The notes below the pieces were generated by a model. The model did not search any database. It saw nothing but the letters and a program-made list of their open reading frames with translations, and was not told the origin of the DNA. Below are positions 58,916-64,000 of a stretch of 64,000 bases of DNA, piece after piece; position 1 is the stretch's first letter, and every line of letters starts with the position of its first letter. The position numbers and the translations under genes are program-made. This DNA comes from CAVXDY01 sp963721335 (lineage in GTDB: Bacteria; Actinomycetota; Thermoleophilia; Miltoncostaeales; Miltoncostaeaceae). The stretch covers positions 496,001 through 560,000 of the forward strand of contig CAVRIV010000001.1 in assembly GCA_963721335.1 (NCBI GenBank). Direction: 5' to 3'.

Positions 58916-59695
58916 GTGCCCGAGCTCCTCGCCGGCACGACCGGCCTCGTGGTCGGCGTGGCCAACAAGCGCAGCATCGCGTGGGCCATCGCCCGAAAGC
59001 TCGACGAGGCGGGCGCGCGCCTGGCGCTCACCTACCAGAACGAGCGCACCGAGGGCGACGTGCGCAAGCTGGCGGAGACGCTGCGCGGCTGCGACACGGT
59101 GCTGCCCCTGGACGTGCAGGACGACGGGCAGCTGGCCGCCGGGGTGGCCGGCGCGGCCGCCGCGCTGGGCGGCCTCGACACCCTGGTGCACGCGGTGGCC
59201 TACGCGCGCCCGGAGGATCTCGGCGGGCGCTTCGTGGACACCGGCCGCGAGGGCTTCCACCTGGCCCTCGACGTGTCGGCCTACTCGCTCGCGGCCCTGG
59301 CGCGCGAGGCGGAGCCCCATCTGCGCGCGCGCGGCGGCGGGTCGATCATGACGCTCTCCTACATCGCCAGCGAGCGCGCGGTGCCCGGCTACAACGTCAT
59401 GGGGGTCGCGAAGGCGGCGCTGGAGTCGATCGTGCGCTACCTGGCCTGGGACCTCGGCGATGGGGGCATCCGCGTGAACGCGATCTCCGCCGGCCCGGTG
59501 CGCACGCTGGCCGCGCGCGGCATCCCGGGGTTCGGCTCGATGGCGGACAAGGCCTCCGAGCGCGCCCCGTTGCGCCGGGACATCACGGCCGACGAGGTTG
59601 CGGACGCCGCCCTGTTCCTCGCGTCGCCCCTGTCGGCCAGCGTCACCGGCGAGACGATGTTCGTGGACGCCGGGTTCCACGCGATGGGGTTCTGA
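58916..59695 (+). CDS. fabI: enoyl-ACP reductase (NADH)
   Basis: This 259-residue SDR-fold enzyme reduces enoyl-ACP in fatty-acid elongation. It starts PELLAGTTGLVVGVANKRSIAW (nucleotide loop of FabI/InhA proteins), has the catalytic Tyr159 and Lys166 (YNVMGVAK) with Tyr149, and FVDAGFHAMGF at the end. The GTG at 58916 is set by the homology and a TACGGT hexamer 6 bases upstream; the long open frame above it is antisense. Confidence 0.93.
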   Translation: MPELLAGTTGLVVGVANKRSIAWAIARKLDEAGARLALTYQNERTEGDVRKLAETLRGCDTVLPLDVQDDGQLAAGVAGAAAALGGLDTLVHAVAYARPEDLGGRFVDTGREGFHLALDVSAYSLAALAREAEPHLRARGGGSIMTLSYIASERAVPGYNVMGVAKAALESIVRYLAWDLGDGGIRVNAISAGPVRTLAARGIPGFGSMADKASERAPLRRDITADEVADAALFLASPLSASVTGETMFVDAGFHAMGF

Positions 59696-59715
59696 CCGGC
59701 CGCCGCGGGGGCCTG

Positions 59716-60350
59716 GTGCGCATCGGGGTGGTCGCCGACACGCACGTCGGCGAGAACCTGCCCGAGCTGCCCGGCGAGGTCTGTGAGGCCCTCGCGGGCG
59801 TCGACCTGATCCTGCACGCGGGGGACATCATCGACCCGTCGGTGCTCGACATCCTGCGGCACCGTGGCGCCGGTGGTCGCGGTGCGCGGCAACCACGACC
59901 GACGCGAGGCGCATCGCGACCTGCCGCGCGACGTGCTGGTGCGCGCGGGCGGGGTGCGCATCGGCCTCACCCACGGCCACCGCCGGGCCGCGGTGGAGTT
60001 CCCGACGATCCTCGTGGGCTGGCGGCCGGGCGCACCTGCCGCCTCGGGTTCGAGCGCACCATGCTCCGCCGCTTCCCGGGCGCCGACTGCGTGGTGGTCG
60101 GTCATCTCCACGAGCCGATCCACCGACCAGGTGCGGGGCGTGCTGTTGTTCTCCCCCGGCGCCGTCTTCTCGGCCGAGCACGACCCCGGATTCGACTGGG
60201 GCGACCCCGCGCGCGATGGCCTATCGCCGCTACCGCCGCTGCCTGCCGCCCGAGGCCCGCCGGCCCGCCGTGGGCCTGATCGAGGCGGAGCGCGGGGCGC
60301 TGCGGGCGCGGGTGATCCCCCTGCTCCGCCCGATCCGGGCGGTCGCGTGA
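59716..60350 (+). pseudogene. YfcE-like metallophosphoesterase, frame broken
   Basis: All motifs of a calcineurin-type phosphoesterase of about 210 residues are present but spread over three frames: MRIGVVADTHVGENLPELPG and LILHAGDIID, then VAVRGNHDRREAHRD and IGLTHGHRR, then CVVVGHLHEPIH, then GVLLFSPGAVFSAEHDPG. Frame changes lie near 59863, 60028, 60120 and 60213. It starts 20 bases after fabI. Complete motifs argue for sequence error over true decay. Confidence 0.8.
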
Positions 60351-60383
60351 CCGACCGCGGGTCCGCCACCGGAGCTGGGCGAG

Positions 60384-60657
60384 GTGGAGGTCTTCTTCCG
60401 CCGCAACGGCCTGCCCCACCTGGCCGAGTCCCCCGACTTCCGCGAGGACACCCTGCGTCGCCTGCGCCCGGTCGCCGTGGCGCTGGCCGTCGCGGCGATC
60501 GTGCTCGCCGTCGTGATCGACCTGTCGTGGTGGGAGCGCGTGCTGGTGATCGGGCTGCCCATCCTCCTCGATCGGGGCGCTCTCGTACAGCCTCGTGAGC
60601 TTCGGCGTCCTCGCGCTGATCGCCCACCAGGGCCGCCCCGCCCTCGAGCGGGCTTGA
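60384..60657 (+). pseudogene. small membrane protein, frame broken
   Basis: A protein of about 90 residues: VEVFFRRNGLPHLAESPDF, then two helices (VAVALAVAAIVLAVVI and WERVLVIGLPILL), then in another frame SYSLVSFGVLALIAHQGRP. One frame change near 60570. Not recognised. Its stop overlaps the next TTG by 4 bases. Confidence 0.6.
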
Positions 60658-61363
60658 GGGCGACGACATCAGTCGCGATCCGGGCCCTGCCGCCGCTCCT
60701 GGCGGTGCTGCTGTTCCTGTCCCTGGCCCAGGAGACCTGGCGCGCCTTCGGCCAGCTCGAGGGCTGGCGGTTCGGCGCGGTGCTCGTGGGCTTCGGCCTC
60801 CTCTGCTCGATCATCCTGATCGCGGGGCTGCACCGCGAGCGGAGCGCCCTCTACGCGCCGGTCCCGGGACCCGAGCTGGAGCAGGCCGCACGGCTCACCC
60901 CCGCGGCCCCGCTGGTCGACCGCCGGCGTCGCTCCGGCGGCGCCCCCGCTCGATCGGCTCGCCCGGATCAACGTGGCCGTCTCGCTCTTCGTCTCGCTCG
61001 GTGTCCGCGTCCTGGCGGTCGGGGTGGCCGTCGGCGTCGCCTTCATGGTGTTCGGCCTGCTGATCGTCAACCGGGACGCTCACGGCGGAGTGGGTCGGCG
61101 AGCCCCCCAACGTCCTCGTGGACGTGAGCATCTCGGGCCGCGAGGTGATCGTGAGCGAGGCGCTCGTGCGGGTGGCGGCCATCCTCGGCGGCTTCGCCGC
61201 TCTCTACTTCGTGGCCGTCGCCCTCGGCGACAAGCGCAACCGCGAGCAGTTCCTCGACGACGAGCTGGACCGCATCGGGCGGGTGATGGCCGCCTGGTCC
61301 TACTACCGCGGGGCCCTCGCGGCCCGGGCTACGGCCGCGCCAGCCCCGGAAGCTCCCGCGTGA
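60654..61363 (+). pseudogene. membrane protein, frame broken
   Basis: A protein of about 235 residues with four hydrophobic helices: LPPLLAVLLFLSLAQETW, FGAVLVGFGLLCSIILIAGL, then, in a second frame, NVAVSLFVSLGVRVLAVGVA, and, in a third, VAAILGGFAALYFVAVALGD. Frame changes near 60930 and 61078. Start TTG at 60654. No family recognised. The 3' end overlaps the convergent epimerase gene by 35 bases. Confidence 0.6.
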
Positions 61364-62339
61364 CCAGGCCCTCGGCCACGTACCACTCCGCGGCCCGCCG
61401 CAGCGACTCCTCGATCGGCGTGTAGACGAGCCCGAGTTCCCGGGTGGCCCGCGAGCCGTCGTAGCGGTGCCCGTGCAGGATGGTGCGCACCATCTCCCGG
61501 CAGACCGGCGGGCGCCGGCCGCGCACGCGCGCGGCGCCCTCGACGGCCCCGGCCATCGCCATCGCCACGGGGGGCGGGAGGCGCCGCGGATGCTCCTCGC
61601 GTCCGGCGATGCGTCCGAGCAGGGCCACCGCCTCGCTCACCGTGAGGGTGACGCCCGAGAGCAGGTAGCGCTCACCGGCCACGCCGCGGGCCTCGGCCAG
61701 CAGGTGCCCGCGCGCGCAGTCGTCGACGTCCACGATCGACAGGCGCGAGTCGACCACCATCCGCAGCCTCCCGTTGAGCGCATCGATCAGGATGCGGGCC
61801 GTCCCGCGCGTGCGCCCGGGCCCCTGCACCGACGCCGGGTTGACGCAGACCAGCTCCACGCCGGCCTCGGCCGCGGTGGCCAGGGCGACCCGCTCGGCGC
61901 AGTGCTTGGAGCGCTCGTAGCGGGAGAGGAAGCGGCCGCGGTGCGGCGACCACTCGGTGCCGACCGTTCCCGCCTCCTCGCCGATCACCGCCGCCGACGA
62001 GGTGTAGACCACCCGGCGCACGCCCGCGGCGCCCGCGGCCGCCACGACGTTGCGGGTGCCGTCGACGTTGGCCCGGTCGAGCTCGCTGGGATCGCGCAGG
62101 CAGAAGCCGTTGACGCCGGCCACGTGGTAGACGACCTCGGCGCCGGCCAGGGCGGGCGCGAGCGACGCGGGGTCGAGGATGTCGCCGCGCACCGGCTCGG
62201 CGCCCGCCGCCCTCAGCGCGTCGGCCGAGGCGTCCGAGCGGGTCAGCGCCCGCACCGTGCGCCCGTCGGCGAGCAGCCGGTCGAGCACGGCCCGGCCGAC
62301 GAATCCGCCGGCGCCGGTGATGAGGAGGGGATCGGCCAT
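61329..62339 (-). CDS. NAD-dependent epimerase/dehydratase (extended SDR)
   Basis: This 336-residue protein has the nucleotide loop GAGGFVG (9-15), VVYHVAGVNGFC, VVYTSSAAVIGE and the catalytic YERSK motif (Tyr-x3-Lys, near 141). It resembles dihydroflavonol-4-reductase-like and HpnA-like members that act on isoprenoid, sugar or sterol substrates; the substrate is not clear. ATG by homology; the longer frame upstream is not protein-like. Confidence 0.87.
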   Translation of the reverse strand: MADPLLITGAGGFVGRAVLDRLLADGRTVRALTRSDASADALRAAGAEPVRGDILDPASLAPALAGAEVVYHVAGVNGFCLRDPSELDRANVDGTRNVVAAAGAAGVRRVVYTSSAAVIGEEAGTVGTEWSPHRGRFLSRYERSKHCAERVALATAAEAGVELVCVNPASVQGPGRTRGTARILIDALNGRLRMVVDSRLSIVDVDDCARGHLLAEARGVAGERYLLSGVTLTVSEAVALLGRIAGREEHPRRLPPPVAMAMAGAVEGAARVRGRRPPVCREMVRTILHGHRYDGSRATRELGLVYTPIEESLRRAAEWYVAEGLVTRELPGLARP

Positions 62340-62400
62340 CAGGGTCCGCGCAACCGTAGCCACTCGGCGCCCGCCACCTGCTCCCCTCGCCGGGAGAGGC

Positions 62401-64000
62401 TCAGGGTGCGGACGCCCCCACCAGAGAGCGGACGGCGGCGGCGTCCTCCAGCTCCAACGCGCGCCGCGCGAGGTCACCCGCGGCGGAGGAGTCGAGCTCG
62501 CGCACCCACGCCTTCACGAGCGGGACCCGCCGCGGCCCCACGCTCAGCTCGTCGACCCCCAGCCCCACCAGCAGCGGAACGGCCTGAGGGTCGGAGCCGG
62601 CCTCGCCGCAGACGGCCACGCGGCAGCCGTGCGCCCGGGCGGCCTGCACGACGCCCTCGATCAGGCGCAGCACGGCGGGATGAACGGGGTCGGACAGGCG
62701 CGCCACGCCGCCGTTGCCGCGCTCGGCGGCCATCGTGTACTGAACCAGGTCGTTGGTGCCGATCGAGAGGAAGTCGACCTCGCGCGCGAGCGCGTCCGCG
62801 CGCAGCGCGGCCGCGGGGACCTCGATCATCACGCCCAGCTCCACCTCGCCTGCGGGCAGGCCGTCGGCGGCCAGGGATGCGCGCGCCTCCTCCAGGAGGG
62901 CCATCGCCGTCCGCAGCTCCCCCACCTCGCTGACCATCGGGAACATCACCGCGAGCGGCACCGCGGCCGCGGCCCGCAGCGCCGCCCGCAACTGGGTCAC
63001 GAGGAGCTCGGGACGCGCCAGGGACAGCCGCAGGCCGCGCACGCCGAGGAACGGGTTCTCCTCCGGCGCGAGCCTGGCGAAGGCGAGCGGCTTGTCGGCG
63101 CCGGCGTCGAGCGTGCGCAGGACGGTCCGCCGGCCCTCCATGAGCGCGCCGATCTCCCCGTACGCGCGCGCCTGCTCCTCCTCGTCCGGCGCGGCGGCCC
63201 GGTCCAGGAAGAGGAACTCGGTTCGCAGCAGGCCCACTCCGTCCGCGCCCCGGGCCACGGCCTCCGCGGCGTCCTCCGGCCCACCGATGTTCGCCGCCAC
63301 CTCCACGTGCCGGCCGTCGAGCGTGACCGCGGGATCGTGGGCGCGCTCGCGCGCCGCCGCCTCGCGGCGCTCGCTCTCACGGCGGGAGGCGGCGAAGCGC
63401 TCGGCCGCCGCCTCGCCGGGGTCGACCACCAGCACGCCGCCATCCCCGTCGAGCAGCAGCGGGACCCCGTCCCCGATCTCGAGGGCGCGCCGGCCGAGGC
63501 CCGCCACGGCGGGCACGCCCAGCGTCCGGGCGATGATCGACGCGTGGGAGGTGGGCCCGCCTCCGGCCGTCGCGATGCCCGCGACGATCGCCGGGTCCAG
63601 GGTGGCGGCCTCGGCCGCGCCCAGCTCGTCCGCCACCAGGATGCCCGCCTCCACGGGACCGGACGGCCCGCGCGCCCGTGAGCCGGTCGAGCACGCGCCG
63701 GCCGACCTCGAGCAGGTCGCCCGCCCGCGCCCGCAGATACTCGTCGTCCAGGCGCTGGTAGCTCTCGGCGGCCGACCGCACGGACCCGTCCCAGGCCGCC
63801 GCGGCGCTCCGCCCGTCCGCGATCGCGCGCTCGGCCGCGCCCACCAGCTCCTCGTCCTCGAGCAGCAGCGCCTGCGCGTCGAGGATCTCCGCGGTCTCGC
63901 CGCCGGCCCGCCCGGCGCCCGTGTCCCGCGCCGCGCTCAGCTCGGCCTCCACCGCCGCGAGCGCCGCGCGCAGCGCCGCCGCCTCCTCGTCAGGCGACCC
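62401..64000 (-). CDS. ptsI: PTS enzyme I (PtsI), cut by the window edge, one frameshift
   Basis: The C-terminal 530 or so residues of phosphoenolpyruvate-protein phosphotransferase. They include the His-domain GGGPTSHASIIARTLGVPAV with the phospho-accepting His, then GVGLLRTEFLFLDR, LDAGADKPLAF, NPFLGVRGLRLSL, VMFPMVSEV, GVMIEVPAAAL, DFLSIGTNDLVQYTMAAER and CGEAGSDP. The N-terminal part (SYQRLDDEYLRARAGDLLEVG) is in another frame; the change lies near 63675. The start is beyond position 64000. It passes phosphate from PEP to HPr. Confidence 0.9.

Overview
The window is a compact, very high-GC stretch of a bacterial chromosome. Overlapping genes, many GTG starts, leaderless-type promoters and gene families such as CysO/Mec cysteine synthesis and tandem ThyX suggest a deep-branching actinobacterium, perhaps class Thermoleophilia. 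That placement is inference from gene content, since no rRNA is present. Coding density is high and genes are mostly in short operons with 4-base GTGA or ATGA stop/start overlaps.

Layout. 1-0.5 kb: noncoding DNA and a tRNA-Phe. 0.5-4 kb: OmpR-type two-component pair and TrpB2. 4-6.1 kb: an Nfu-N protein opposite pyrE-rsgA. 6.2-7.8 kb: an unusual protein with five copies of a Trp-containing 12-residue motif, a Nudix hydrolase and an ASCH-like protein. 7.9-9.9 kb: groES-groEL under a CIRCE operator. 10-15.4 kb: an MFS transporter and a cp-ATP-grasp/alpha-E/transglutaminase cluster. 16-18 kb: clpP and a molybdopterin enzyme. 18-24 kb: kelch lipoprotein, DUF1015, a UvrD/PD-(D/E)XK helicase-nuclease and a YhaM-like exonuclease. 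24-31 kb: secreted VWA protein, trypsin-like protease, a divergent DRE-TIM/citrate-synthase-like pair with broken frames, and a secreted beta-propeller. 31-44.5 kb: YchF, epimerase, NAPRTase, YcnI, DUF1385, RidA, tandem ThyX, a subtilase, YqeY, RarA and an Fsr-type MFS. 44.6-47.7 kb: a complete CysO-thiocarboxylate cysteine pathway. 47.6-51 kb: CAP protein and a NYN-LOTUS protein. 51-57.3 kb: citrate synthase, MarR regulator, Fic protein, SixA and malate synthase. 57.4-64 kb: CopC-CopD, FabI, a metallophosphoesterase and membrane genes with broken frames, an epimerase and PtsI running off the right edge.

Four observations stand out. Two families of dispersed structured repeats, called here SR1 (4 copies) and SR2 (2 copies), keep their hairpins while the stem sequences change. 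About 17 genes have a TANNNT-like -10 hexamer ending 6-9 bases before the start codon, which predicts leaderless mRNAs. The repeat protein at 6.2 kb looks like a multivalent scaffold. Frameshifts cluster at 27.4-29.2 kb and 59.8-61.1 kb, which suggests local sequence error at least as much as gene decay.
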